From positions 186,001 to 250,000 of the forward strand of contig NZ_RBCJ01000001.1 in assembly GCF_003626755.1 (NCBI RefSeq): DNA of 64,000 nt, read 5' to 3'. How positions within the stretch are numbered: the stretch's first letter is position 1; each line of letters starts with the position of its first letter. A model generated the notes under the pieces. The model did not search any database, was not told the origin of the DNA, and worked only from the letters and a program-made list of their open reading frames with translations. This document shows, piece after piece, positions 25,666-34,058 of the stretch. A program made the position numbers and the translations under genes. Source of the stretch: Ulvibacterium marinum. Lineage in GTDB: Bacteria > Bacteroidota > Bacteroidia > Flavobacteriales > Flavobacteriaceae.

Positions 25666-25821
25666 TCATTTTTTGATTCTGATCAAATCCGGTCTTAGGT
25701 TTTTCCGTAATTCATTCTCCCTTACGGTTCGTGGGTTTCCACTATCAAATATTGGTCTAAATGTATCTCTTATTTTTTTTAGGATACCGTAAACCAAATT
25801 GTTCTTTTCAAATAAGTCCAT
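25666..25821 (-). CDS. Possible 51-residue basic protein
   Basis: From the ATG at 25819-25821 the frame reads MDLFEKNNLVYGILKKIRD and ends in a run of Lys, Arg and Ile. The terminator at 25535-25571 lies downstream in the right orientation. No family is recognised and no promoter or ribosome site is clear, so it may be a chance frame. Confidence 0.3.
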   Translation of the reverse strand: MDLFEKNNLVYGILKKIRDTFRPIFDSGNPRTVRENELRKNLRPDLIRIKK

Positions 25822-25926
25822 ATGTTCGGTGTTTTGAATATTATTGATTAAAATCACAATAGAAAACAAAGATGCGACGGAACCAAGGGGATTTTGCTAT
25901 ACAAATACGGGTAAACCTTACATATA

Positions 25927-26487
25927 TCACAGGTTCTCCAAATTTTGCTGTCTTTTTTTCTTCATTTTTTTGAAAAAAGAAGGTGTGAGACCAGTGACTT
26001 TTTTAAATTGATTTGACAAATGGGATGGACTACTATAATGAAGCCTATGGGAAATCTCGGTCAGATTGAGCTCGTCATATAGCAACAACTCCTTTACCTT
26101 TTCAATTTTATGATTGATGATATAGTGTTGTATGGTGGTTCCTTTCACTTCGGAAAATGTGTTCGACAAGTAGGTGTAGTCATATCCCAGTTTTTCACTT
26201 AAATATCCGGAATAATTGGTCTTTGGAATTTCGTCAGTATGATGAATCATTTCTATGATGGCCGTCTTTATCCGCTCGATCAAGATATTCTTGGTATCAT
26301 CAAGGAGCTCGAGTCCCGACTTAAGAAGATTTTGCCCGAACAAAGTTCGCTTTTCTAGCGTAATATCCCCGTTAATTTGGACCATTCCGAGATCTAAGGC
26401 CGTATAATCCAAGTCCAGTTTTCTTAATTCTTGGCTTACCAATATTTTGCAACGTTGACTTACCATGTATTTAATGTATAATTTCAT
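25927..26487 (-). CDS. Short AraC-family transcriptional regulator
   Basis: The 186-residue protein opens MKLYIKYMVSQRCK and ends in an AraC-type double helix-turn-helix (KIEKVKELLLYDELNLTEISHRLHYSSPSHLSNQFKKVTGLTPSFF). The N-terminal part with YLSEKLGYDYTYLSNTFSEVKGTTIQHYI belongs to the same DNA-binding module. There is no separate sugar-binding domain. This short type is widespread in Flavobacteriia, often near mobile DNA and stress genes. It lies at the left edge of the decayed island. Confidence 0.85.
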   Translation of the reverse strand: MKLYIKYMVSQRCKILVSQELRKLDLDYTALDLGMVQINGDITLEKRTLFGQNLLKSGLELLDDTKNILIERIKTAIIEMIHHTDEIPKTNYSGYLSEKLGYDYTYLSNTFSEVKGTTIQHYIINHKIEKVKELLLYDELNLTEISHRLHYSSPSHLSNQFKKVTGLTPSFFKKMKKKRQQNLENL

Positions 26488-26825
26488 GTTTTGGCTTATT
26501 CTTCAAGTAGGTCAGTGACTAAGTGTTCATAAAAAAAGAACCCTATTTCCAAAATCTTGAAAAATTGAAATTGTCTTTATTTAAAGATAGTCATTATATG
26601 GTGCTTTGCTGTTTGAACAGAATGGCAAATGAATAATAGGGCGTGATGTTGGATATCTTGAAAAAGTTCTTTGCAAAATGGACCTGTTTAAATGGAATCT
26701 CTTTAAGAATATTTAGTTTATGATAACATCCCAATGGAAATAATAGCACTAGACCTGCCATGTTGAAGTTCTTCGATTGTTCTGAAGTCATCCCAATAAC
26801 AAACTTGTTTTAAAAAAGGAACGAT
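26488..26825. other. Low-information stretch beside the broken integrase
   Basis: No gene with family support is visible. A minus-strand frame at 26594-26791 could be read as a 65-residue protein but lacks any recognised motif and probably represents scrambled island DNA. Confidence 0.4.
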
Positions 26826-27061
26826 TTTTAGGACTTTTCCAATTTTTCTCTTAGCAATCGCACACTTTTTTTCTAGTACTTTAGCGTAGATTTGAGTGGC
26901 AGTCGGTTTTCTATACCCAAGCATTTTAGAATGGTTTCAATTGGAACTCCATTAGTTAGGTAACCGTTGTAGCAAATGTATGTCTAGCCATATAAAAAGT
27001 AATGTTCTTTTTGATTTTGGCTAATTGTGCTATCTCCTTTAAACAAGCGTTGATTTTTTGA
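26826..27061 (-). pseudogene. Tyrosine recombinase (phage-integrase type) C-terminal remnant
   Basis: Reading leftwards from 27061 the frame gives QKINACLKEIAQLAKIKKN then FYMARHTFATTVT, the R-H-x-x-R region of tyrosine recombinases. A one-base T loss follows (TLTNGVPIET), then a second T loss before MLGYRKPTATQIYAKVLEKK, whose Tyr is the catalytic nucleophile. The catalytic-domain end is therefore present in three frames and the N-terminal half is missing. It resembles the integrases of Bacteroidota conjugative or mobilisable elements. Its position at the left edge of the repeat-bounded block fits an old integrative element. Confidence 0.75.
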
Positions 27062-27160
27062 TTTCAAATGAACTTGTTTGAAACCATTCATTTGAGTTCA
27101 CAAATCGCAAAACACTGTAAATCAATTAATATTGATATTTCTGGGACTCCTTTTAAATGT

Positions 27161-27246
27161 TAAAAAGTAGCCCCGCCAAGAATCACTTCGACAAAGCTCA
27201 GTATGAACTTCGGTTCAAAAGCTGCACTTTTACATACTTCTGTATG
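27161..27246. repeat. Left copy of an imperfect direct repeat (about 85 bases)
   Basis: This copy and the one at 33547-33630 align over about 85 bases with roughly ten differences. Both start with a tRNA-3'-end-like GTAGCCCCGCCAAGAATC (here) or GTAACCTCGGCAAGAATC (right) and continue ACTT.GACAAAGCTCAGTATGAAC. They bound the 27.2-33.6 kb block and could be old attachment sites. The second half resembles palindromic sequences dispersed in Flavobacteriia, so a REP-like origin is the alternative. Confidence 0.6.
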
Positions 27247-27270
27247 AGTAGTATCCCATAAAGTGCAAAT

Positions 27271-27304
27271 AAAAAATAAGGAGGTCATGACTCCTTTATT
27301 TTTT
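27271..27304 (+). terminator. Intrinsic terminator hairpin
   Basis: AATAAGGAG and CTCCTTTATT pair around GTCATGA, with one bulged T, between an A tract and a T tract. It has no intact gene directly upstream and probably belonged to a lost gene. Confidence 0.5.
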
Positions 27305-27569
27305 GTCTAATTTTAAATCGCAACTAGGCAGGCCGATGCAGAATGGATTTGCGAAAAGGTTTAACCGGACTTATCGACAGGATATCCTTGATGTATATAT
27401 CCTTGAAGATATAGGTCAAGTAAGGATATTAACTGGAAAATGGACAAGGGACTATAACAAAGAAAGGCCTCACGAAGCATTAGGGGGAATAACTCCCGAA
27501 CGATATGAAAGAGAATTTTCTTCCAAGCAAGCTTGCTTGGAAGAACAACAAAAGTCGTCTAAAACGTAG
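27303..27569 (+). pseudogene. IS3-family transposase remnant (C-terminal end of OrfB)
   Basis: The frame reads LGRPMQNGFAKRFNRTYRQDILD and GKWTRDYNKERPHEALGG, the end of the DDE core of IS3-group transposases (the usual spelling is NGF.ERFNRTYR; here the catalytic Glu is replaced by Ala-Lys, a sign of decay). The first two thirds of the protein and any inverted terminus are missing, and the frame enters from unrelated DNA. Confidence 0.8.
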
Positions 27570-27720
27570 TCCGAGAAAAGGGAGAGTTACAAAACGTGCT
27601 TGGGGTTAAACACCAATTTTTCTGCAAAAGCTGTCTTTTGAAGTTTTGTCAACTTATAAAAGTGCTTTGGAAAAGGAAGGATTTCTGGGACTAATGTTAA
27701 AGTATATGGAATTCTATCGA
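27570..27720. other. Scrambled DNA between the IS3 scrap and a terminator
   Basis: No frame with family support is seen. It is probably the remains of further mobile DNA. Confidence 0.35.
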
Positions 27721-27734
27721 CCAAATAAAAAGAC

Positions 27735-27759
27735 CGAGGGTTTAATCCTCGTTTTTTTT
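27735..27759 (+). terminator. Intrinsic terminator upstream of the hybrid regulator gene
   Basis: CGAGG pairs with CCTCG around a seven-base AT-rich loop, flanked by an A run on the left and eight T on the right. It shields the regulator gene from transcription coming out of the mobile-element scraps. Confidence 0.65.
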
Positions 27760-27800
27760 ATTTAACTTATTCTCTAAGATTGATAAAATTTGATTTAGCG

Positions 27801-30776
27801 ATGAAAAGTTCCCCCACTTGCATAGCCATATTATTGTGCGCTATACTTATGGGGCAAAGTCAAAAAGAAATAGACTCAATCAAGAAGGAATTGGCAAATC
27901 CTCAAGGTTCAGATAAAAAACTGAAATTATTGGATGACCTGTATTCCTATTACTTATTTCAAAACCTGGATTCCGCAGGACTTTATAAGAATCAGTTGCT
28001 TACAGAAGCTACCAGAACAAACAATAGTTCAAAAAAGTTAAGCAATGTATATAATTCAGTATCAAGATATTATTACTATAGTGGTCAGCTTGATAGCTCA
28101 ATGTACTACGTTGAAAAAGCCACTGATATAGCCAATGACACAAAGGATTATCACCTTCTTTCCGATCTGTATAGGAAACTATCAATTCTGAGTGTCAGCA
28201 ATCATGATTTTAAGAACGCCGAGGAATATATTTTACAAGCCATAAAGCATGCCGAATCTGCAAACGATTGGAAATTAAAAGCCTCGTCGACCCTTGTTCT
28301 GGCCAATCAATTCTTCCGGCAAAACAAATATGACCTTGCTATAAAAAGATATCTAGAAATAGATTTACTATACAATAAATATGACAATCCTGATCGTAAC
28401 CTTGGTTTGGTTTATCAGAACATTGCTTTGATCTACGTGAATCTGAATAATCCAAAATCACTTACGTATTCCGACAAAAGCAAAAAGCTTTTTGAATCTC
28501 TTGGTGACCAAGAAGGCATTAATTACTCCTACATAATTAGGGCCAACTATTTTGAAGGAATAAGGGACACATTGAACCAGACAAAAAATCTTCGTGAAGC
28601 GGTAGTGCGATACAGAAAATCAAACGATTTGGTCAACAAATCCGATGCCCTGTTAAGACTTTCAGGTGTCTACATTAATCAAAATCAGCTGGAAGCCGCT
28701 AAATCCTTGATGGAAGAAGTTGAAAATTCAATGCGGGAAATTCAACCCTACAAAGAATTAAAATCCAGATTTCATTTTGTTCAAGGCAAGGCATTTTTAA
28801 AAGAAAAAAAGTATTATGATAGCCGATTGGCATTTGAAACGGCACTAAAAACACTGGGGGACGAAGATTCAAGATATACCGATGAGTGGAGTTTGGGCTC
28901 AATTAATGGACTTGCCCAGTCTTATGCCGGAATGGGCAATTATCAAGAAGCGTATTCCTACCAAAAGCAGTTCATTTCAATTCAAGACAGTGTTCTTAAA
29001 AACAATAAGGAGAAAATTACAAGAGAACTTGAAACCAAGTATCGAACCGAACAGAAAGAGCAAGAAATTGCGCTATTGAAATCACAAAATGAACTTGCCG
29101 AACAACAAAAAAGAAACCAGCGCAATATATTGATGGGAGGGCTTGCCATTACATTCCTGGGCGGTACTTTTCTTTTTTTGATGTATCGAAACCGCCAAAA
29201 AACCAATAAGCGCCTAAAAGAGTTGGATGAGGCCAAATCAAACTTCTTTGCCAATGTATCCCATGAATTGCGTACACCTTTGTCATTGATACAGGGGCCA
29301 TTGGAACAACAACTGGAAAATTCTGACCTAAGTAAAGAACATAAAAAAAATTTGGCCATCGCCAAAAAGAATACGGAACGAATGGCCACTTTGGTCGACC
29401 AGTTGCTCGACCTATCAAAATTGGAATCGGGTTTCTACAAGCTGAAGGTTTCCGAAGGGTTGTTGTCGACCTTTTTGAAATCGCAGGCAGAATCGTTCCT
29501 GTTCAGTGCCAGAAAAAAATCCCAACAACTGAATATTGCAATCGCCATAGATGAAAACTACCATTGGTATGATACCGATATATTACAAAAAATTGTGAGC
29601 AATCTTTTGGGAAACGCACTAAAATATAGTCCCGAAAAAGCCGAAATCACATTTAGGGCCGGGCTAAGGCAGGGCATCCTTTCATTATCGGTGCATAATA
29701 CTGGCATATCGCTCACAGATGAAGAACTCAAAGAAATATTCAACCGCTTTCACAGAAGTCATAAAAATGAAACAGGCACCGGTATTGGCCTGGCATTGAC
29801 CAAAGAATTGGTGGGGTTGCACAAAGGTAACATTAAAGCAGAAAGCGATACCAATAGCGTCACTTTTCACATACAACTTCCAATACATGAAGCTGCTTTC
29901 AAAACCGAGGAAAAAGCAACACATCCAGAACCAGTTCCCACAAAGGAAATACATCAAGATAATATCATTGGAGGTACAGGTAATGCCAAAACATCTACCA
30001 TAGAAAGTAATGAAGACAAAGACATCATACTAATAGTGGATGATAATGAGGATCTTCGCACTTATGTTTCCTCCATTTTTGATACAGCATACAATATTGT
30101 TACTGCCGAAAACGGGAGCATCGGTTTTCAAAAAGCGCTGAAGCACATACCCGACCTTATTATAACCGATTTGATGATGCCCAAGGGCGATGGACTGAAA
30201 TTGACCGAAAACTGTAAGACCGATGATGCCACATCGCACATTCTCATAATCATGCTCACCGCCAAAGCGGGCGATGAAAATCGACTGGAAGGACTGGAAA
30301 CGGGTGCCGATGCCTATCTCACCAAGCCGTTCAACAATAAGATTTTAAGGCAAACTGTGGAAAACCTCTTGGAAAGCCGTAAAAAACTACAGAAACGTTT
30401 TAGCCAAGAGATCGTTTTAACCCCAAAGGAAATATCCATCGGTTCCTATGACCAACGCTTTCTGGAATCCCTTCAAAATGTATTGGACAACCAATTGGTA
30501 GCATCTGATTTTAATACAGAGGCTTTTGCAAAAGCTTTAGGCATGAGCAGAATGCAATTGCATAGAAAGTTAAAGGCGCTCACAGGACAGACAACCACGG
30601 AATTCATTCGCAGCCAACGTTTAAAATTGGCAGCCTCTTTGCTCCAAAAAAGCGACGTCAACATCTCCGAAATCGGGTATCAGGTCGGATTTAACGATCA
30701 CTCCTACTTCACAAAATGCTTTAGGGAGACCTATGGGGCCTCCCCCACTGAATTCAGTAAAAAGGAACCTTCTTAA
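27801..30776 (+). CDS. Hybrid two-component regulator: TPR sensor, histidine kinase, receiver, AraC DNA-binding domain
   Basis: The 991-residue protein begins at the ATG after a TTG that would add seven residues; MKSSPTCIAILLCAILMGQ is a signal peptide. Residues 25-420 are TPR repeats, so the sensor is periplasmic and helical and not the usual beta-propeller. A membrane helix lies near 445-465 (ILMGGLAITFLGGTFLFLMY). The kinase follows: NVSHELRTP with the phospho-His near residue 488, NLLGNALKYSP and TGIGLALTKELVGLH. The receiver has IIVDDNEDLR-type acidic residues and the phospho-Asp in IITDLMMPKGDG near 790. The AraC-type end is FNDHSYFTKCFRETYGASP. It probably controls the lipoprotein genes that follow. 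Confidence 0.92.
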   Translation: MKSSPTCIAILLCAILMGQSQKEIDSIKKELANPQGSDKKLKLLDDLYSYYLFQNLDSAGLYKNQLLTEATRTNNSSKKLSNVYNSVSRYYYYSGQLDSSMYYVEKATDIANDTKDYHLLSDLYRKLSILSVSNHDFKNAEEYILQAIKHAESANDWKLKASSTLVLANQFFRQNKYDLAIKRYLEIDLLYNKYDNPDRNLGLVYQNIALIYVNLNNPKSLTYSDKSKKLFESLGDQEGINYSYIIRANYFEGIRDTLNQTKNLREAVVRYRKSNDLVNKSDALLRLSGVYINQNQLEAAKSLMEEVENSMREIQPYKELKSRFHFVQGKAFLKEKKYYDSRLAFETALKTLGDEDSRYTDEWSLGSINGLAQSYAGMGNYQEAYSYQKQFISIQDSVLKNNKEKITRELETKYRTEQKEQEIALLKSQNELAEQQKRNQRNILMGGLAITFLGGTFLFLMYRNRQKTNKRLKELDEAKSNFFANVSHELRTPLSLIQGPLEQQLENSDLSKEHKKNLAIAKKNTERMATLVDQLLDLSKLESGFYKLKVSEGLLSTFLKSQAESFLFSARKKSQQLNIAIAIDENYHWYDTDILQKIVSNLLGNALKYSPEKAEITFRAGLRQGILSLSVHNTGISLTDEELKEIFNRFHRSHKNETGTGIGLALTKELVGLHKGNIKAESDTNSVTFHIQLPIHEAAFKTEEKATHPEPVPTKEIHQDNIIGGTGNAKTSTIESNEDKDIILIVDDNEDLRTYVSSIFDTAYNIVTAENGSIGFQKALKHIPDLIITDLMMPKGDGLKLTENCKTDDATSHILIIMLTAKAGDENRLEGLETGADAYLTKPFNNKILRQTVENLLESRKKLQKRFSQEIVLTPKEISIGSYDQRFLESLQNVLDNQLVASDFNTEAFAKALGMSRMQLHRKLKALTGQTTTEFIRSQRLKLAASLLQKSDVNISEIGYQVGFNDHSYFTKCFRETYGASPTEFSKKEPS

Positions 30777-30862
30777 ACCCTTTCAAGCCAAGGCTTTGCA
30801 ACCATGTTACATATCTCATAGGCTTTGATACATAATTCATAGCCCTCCGCCCCGCTTACCAT

Positions 30863-30870
30863 TATGTTTG
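30863..30870 (+). promoter_or_regulatory. -7 promoter element ahead of the small lipoprotein operon
   Basis: TATGTTTG matches TAnnTTTG, 78 bases before the ATG at 30949. No convincing -33 TTG is seen, as expected for a promoter that needs an activator such as the hybrid regulator encoded upstream. Confidence 0.4.
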
Positions 30871-30948
30871 CTTTCGAGTTGGATGATTGGCATACCATCA
30901 AATCATTAAACCTTACCAATGGACTAATCTAAAACACTTCATCTCATC

Positions 30949-31098
30949 ATGAAGAAAAAGAGGTATGAAGGCATACTGGATGAAGTTCCCCGCTTTGAGA
31001 TTTCTTTGAATGTGAACAAATTGGAAAAGGGAAAGTACAGGCTGAAAATTATAAACAAAAAGAAAATCATCAAGAGCACCCATTTCTCCAAAAAATAA
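30949..31098 (+). CDS. Small basic protein of 49 residues
   Basis: The frame begins MKKKRYEGILDEVPRFEISL, has an alternating beta-like pattern (KGKYRLKIINKKKIIKS) and stops at 31096-31098. It is very rich in Lys and Ile and has no leader. It precedes the collagen-like lipoprotein by 33 bases on the same strand. No family is recognised; the composition is unlike chance and the position suggests a real operon member. Confidence 0.45.
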   Translation: MKKKRYEGILDEVPRFEISLNVNKLEKGKYRLKIINKKKIIKSTHFSKK

Positions 31099-31131
31099 TC
31101 TACAAATGAAATAAAAATCAAACCTATCATT

Positions 31132-31671
31132 ATGAAAACAACCACAATATCTGTAAAGACCATAATGGTCATTTTATTAGGATTTTTATTGATTGGCTGT
31201 TCTGCCAAAGATGGCATGGATGGCGCAACAGGACCGCAAGGGCCTCAAGGTGAACAGGGAGAACAAGGTGAAGATGGAAATGCCAACGTTATTGCCTCTT
31301 CCTGGATCCCAGAGGAATTTGTCGATATTGCCGTCAGCGCTTCAAACTTTACGGTTACAGATGAAGCATTCACAAGCGAAATTTTAAATTCCGGAACCGT
31401 GCTGGTCTATGGACGAGATGGCGAGTTCGTAGTTCCTATTCCTGTCGTTCTCAATAATCAAACCTATTTCTTCGTGCTTCCTGAAACCTTAGGAGAAATT
31501 TTATTTGTTGCCAGAACTGTTGATGATACTGCTGATTTTTTTGATCTTTTTACTGATTTCAGATATGTGATCATCCCTGCCAGTAATACTTCGGCAAGAG
31601 AAGGGGAAAGAAACGATTTCAACAAAATGACCTACTACGAAGTCATGGATCACTTTGACCTGGCATACTAG
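31132..31671 (+). CDS. Lipoprotein with a short collagen-like repeat
   Basis: The 179-residue product has a leader ending LLIGC-SAKDG, a lipobox, then six to seven Gly-X-Y triplets (GATGPQGPQGEQGEQGEDG) and a globular beta-rich domain of about 130 residues. Such proteins are common in Bacteroidota and presumably sit at the outer membrane with the collagen-like rod as a stalk. The function of the head is unknown. It lies between the small basic gene and the Kelch lipoprotein, downstream of the hybrid regulator. Confidence 0.8.
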   Translation: MKTTTISVKTIMVILLGFLLIGCSAKDGMDGATGPQGPQGEQGEQGEDGNANVIASSWIPEEFVDIAVSASNFTVTDEAFTSEILNSGTVLVYGRDGEFVVPIPVVLNNQTYFFVLPETLGEILFVARTVDDTADFFDLFTDFRYVIIPASNTSAREGERNDFNKMTYYEVMDHFDLAY

Positions 31672-31723
31672 CGTCGACCCCATAGCCTGTGAAATTAGAA
31701 ATGAACAATAAAAATAAATCCCT

Positions 31724-33010
31724 ATGAAATCCTTTATAAAATTAACCATTGTATGCTTTTCTTTGTTGCTTCTCTCCTGTAGCAGTGATGACGACGGTAG
31801 CAGTGGTGAAGAAATCATTGATACCATAGATATCCTAATGACCGTCAATCCATCAAACAATGAGCGGCCTGTATCAAAAACTCCTGAATTTGATTGGGAA
31901 GCGTATTCAGGCGGGGCGGCTATAACATATTCCTTGTTTTTAGGAACTTCCGAAACTACTTTAAATGAAACGGCATCTGACCTTTCAGTGGTCGAATTTA
32001 GTATTGAGGATATGAATTCGCTTGACTTGGCCACAATATACTACTGGAAGGTGGGGGCATATGAAGGCGGAGAACTGGTAGCAGAGAGTGAAACCCAAAC
32101 CTTTACCACAGAGCGAATATCACCAACGCTTATCACGGAAACTGCGGCATACGGTGCCAGAAAGGCTGCCGGGGTTGAAGTGTTTGATAATAAAATCTGG
32201 GTGATTGGTGGAAGGGATGATGCTGACGGTCTTTTAGATGATATCTGGTCCAGTATTGATGGGGAAAACTGGATTTCTGAAGGAAATTTTTCTTTTGGCG
32301 GCATCTATGGGCACGAATTGATAGTCTTTAACGGCAAGCTTTGGATTTATGGAGGTGTCTTTAATGGAATTCTATCTCGAAAAATTTTCAGCTCCGACGA
32401 TGGTATAAACTGGGTTGAAGAGACAGAGACAACTCCGTTTATTCAGTACAGTAGCTCAAAATTTACGGTTTTGGGCGATAAGATATTCAGAATTGCCGGC
32501 TTTTCGGGTAATATTGAAGATCTTTCTCCTGAGCGTAATGTCTATAGCAGTATCGATGGTCTTAATTGGGATTTAGAGATCGAGAACCATGGATTTGAAA
32601 CCAAGTATAGCTTTCAGGTTGAAAGCTTGAATGGCACGATATATGGCATAGAGCCCGATCCAGATTTCGACATTGATGGAATCAGCACCAGAACAACTAT
32701 GGATGGAGCAAACTGGTCCGATCCTATTGTTTCAAATATTCGGGAGCGGGGCATAAACTCTGTAAGAACCGTGGTGACGGACGATACCATTCTATTGATG
32801 ACTACTCCGGTGGATGGTCCCAATAACAGTTCTACTTTTTATGAATCTTCAACCGGAGAAGATTGGGAGTCGGCAACAACCATTGGTTCGGTGCCAATAC
32901 GGGCTATTTTTTGTTCACTGGTCAATCTAAATGGAGAACTGTTTGCCATTGGGGGAACGGTAAGAAGTAATTTTTCGCAAACTAACAATACCGTTTGGAA
33001 ACTTAACTGA
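31724..33010 (+). CDS. Kelch-repeat lipoprotein
   Basis: The 428-residue product has a leader ending LLLLSC-SSDDDGS, typical of surface-exposed Bacteroidota lipoproteins. After a fibronectin III-like domain (residues about 45-125, DWEAYSGGAAITYSLFLGT and IYYWKVGAYEGGE) comes a Kelch-type propeller with repeats such as NKIWVIGGRDDADG, GKLWIYGGVFNG, DKIFRIAGFSG and GELFAIGGTV. It is probably a binding protein at the cell surface. It is the last gene of the small operon that follows the hybrid regulator. Confidence 0.8.
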   Translation: MKSFIKLTIVCFSLLLLSCSSDDDGSSGEEIIDTIDILMTVNPSNNERPVSKTPEFDWEAYSGGAAITYSLFLGTSETTLNETASDLSVVEFSIEDMNSLDLATIYYWKVGAYEGGELVAESETQTFTTERISPTLITETAAYGARKAAGVEVFDNKIWVIGGRDDADGLLDDIWSSIDGENWISEGNFSFGGIYGHELIVFNGKLWIYGGVFNGILSRKIFSSDDGINWVEETETTPFIQYSSSKFTVLGDKIFRIAGFSGNIEDLSPERNVYSSIDGLNWDLEIENHGFETKYSFQVESLNGTIYGIEPDPDFDIDGISTRTTMDGANWSDPIVSNIRERGINSVRTVVTDDTILLMTTPVDGPNNSSTFYESSTGEDWESATTIGSVPIRAIFCSLVNLNGELFAIGGTVRSNFSQTNNTVWKLN

Positions 33011-33546
33011 TTAAACTAGACTATAAACATACTTCAAAGGTCAAAACCAAACAGGAAAGTTAGTGAGTAGATATTCACTACTAATCAAACATGGAACGTT
33101 GGGGGTATACGATAGTCCCATAAACAGAACGTATTTCACTAATCCCTTTGACCCTCTGTTTTTTAGGGTTCCAAAGTCGAGTATCAACTCTTCTTTTAAG
33201 GCTTATATTGAGTTTTTTTCTATCTACCATTATTCTGGCATATCAAGGTGCTTCATTATACTTAATTCTTTTTGTTTATAACCAGAACAGGATAGAAAAT
33301 GTAGAAGTAGTGCGCATGATATTCGTCTTTAAATTGAACTTAGTTTAGGACGAAAGTCAAATCACTTATAAATCATTCATTTAACAGGTTAAAAATGACT
33401 AATTTCAGGATACGAAGACATTAGATGAAAAATGTTGACGATTCGCGAAATCAAGTAAATGGATTCAAATTATATAATTTAAAGCTAAAACCTTAAAATA
33501 CTAAAAATCAATTAGTTTTAAGGTCATTGAAATCCCCTGAAATCTT
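33011..33546. other. Gene-poor AT-rich stretch at the right part of the island
   Basis: About 535 bases without a supported gene. The open frames are short, overlapping and of low-complexity composition. The stretch leads into the right repeat copy and the tRNA remnant. Confidence 0.4.
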
Positions 33547-33630
33547 TAAAAGTAACCTCGGCAAGAATCACTTGGACAAAGCTCAGTATGAACTACGGTC
33601 CAAAAGCTTCGCTTTTACATACTTCGTATG
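33547..33630. repeat. Right copy of the imperfect direct repeat (about 85 bases)
   Basis: This partner of 27161-27246 starts GTAACCTCGGCAAGAATC and continues through CAGTATGAACTACGGTCC to TACATACTTCGTATG. It lies in the same orientation as the left copy and about 100 bases from the intact tRNA-Arg gene, between the island genes and the tRNA. Confidence 0.6.
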
Positions 33631-33648
33631 TTTTGCGTCACTACTTTG

Positions 33649-33680
33649 TAGCCCCGGCAAGAATCGAACTTGCATCTAAA
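33649..33680 (-). repeat. tRNA 3'-end remnant (T arm and acceptor strand)
   Basis: On the minus strand the sequence holds GCAAG-TTCGATT-CTTGC, a perfect T stem and loop, followed by CGGGGCT-A, an acceptor 3' strand with discriminator A. The matching 5' half is absent; instead a GC-rich segment with an anticodon-arm-like GGTTTCCTAAACC follows. This is a broken tRNA, not a gene, and is what integration at a tRNA 3' end leaves behind. Confidence 0.65.
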
Positions 33681-33732
33681 CCTGCCCGACTGTAGTCTTT
33701 CAGGCGGGGTTTAGGAAACCTGCCTGCCGTAG

Positions 33733-33804
33733 TAGCCCTACCAGGACTCGAACCTGGATCTAAAGTTTAGGAAACTTTTGTTCTATCCCTTGAACTATAG
33801 GGCT
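33733..33804 (-). tRNA. tRNA-Arg (anticodon CCT)
   Basis: The minus strand folds as a full cloverleaf of 72 bases: acceptor AGCCCTA with TAGGGCT, D stem GTTC/GAAC, anticodon stem AAAGT/ACTTT around TTCCTAA, variable AGAT, T stem CCAGG/CCTGG around TTCGAGT, discriminator A. No CCA is encoded. The anticodon CCT reads the rare arginine codon AGG. tRNA genes like this are common integration targets. Confidence 0.93.
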
Positions 33805-33837
33805 TTACTAAATTGGCACGCAGGCAGGTTTCTATTC

Positions 33838-33857
33838 CCTGTCTGCCGACAGGCAGG
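33838..33857. repeat. REP-like imperfect palindrome
   Basis: CCTGTCTGCCGACAGGCAGG folds on itself with two wobble positions. Related CAGGCAGG/CCTGCCTG words occur at about 33719 and 33821, around the tRNA. GC-rich CCTGCCTG palindromes of this kind are scattered in Flavobacteriia intergenic DNA. Confidence 0.5.
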
Positions 33858-34058
33858 TATCCTTTGAGCCCTCCTTTGGCGGGTAGGCTACGAGGCCAAT
33901 TTATCAAGAGTGCAAAAATAAAGCTTTTTTTGGGAGTGCTGAAAATAGGCAGTAACTTATTTAATATTGATTTTGTGTTATTCCAATGGATAAAAGAATA
34001 TTCCTATCATTTCTTTACCTAACAAAATCATATCTTGTACTGTGGTAAAACCAGAGGT

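Noticed and set aside
30776-33010. A CRISPR array or phage-like tail region suggested by the repeated Gly triplets
   Set aside because: The repeats are codons of a collagen-like stalk in an intact lipoprotein gene; there are no spaced direct repeats and no cas genes in the window.
33813-34022. A 69-codon plus-strand frame between tRNA-Arg and the first Gfo/Idh gene
   Set aside because: Its first third translates a REP-like palindrome and the rest is low-complexity AT-rich DNA.
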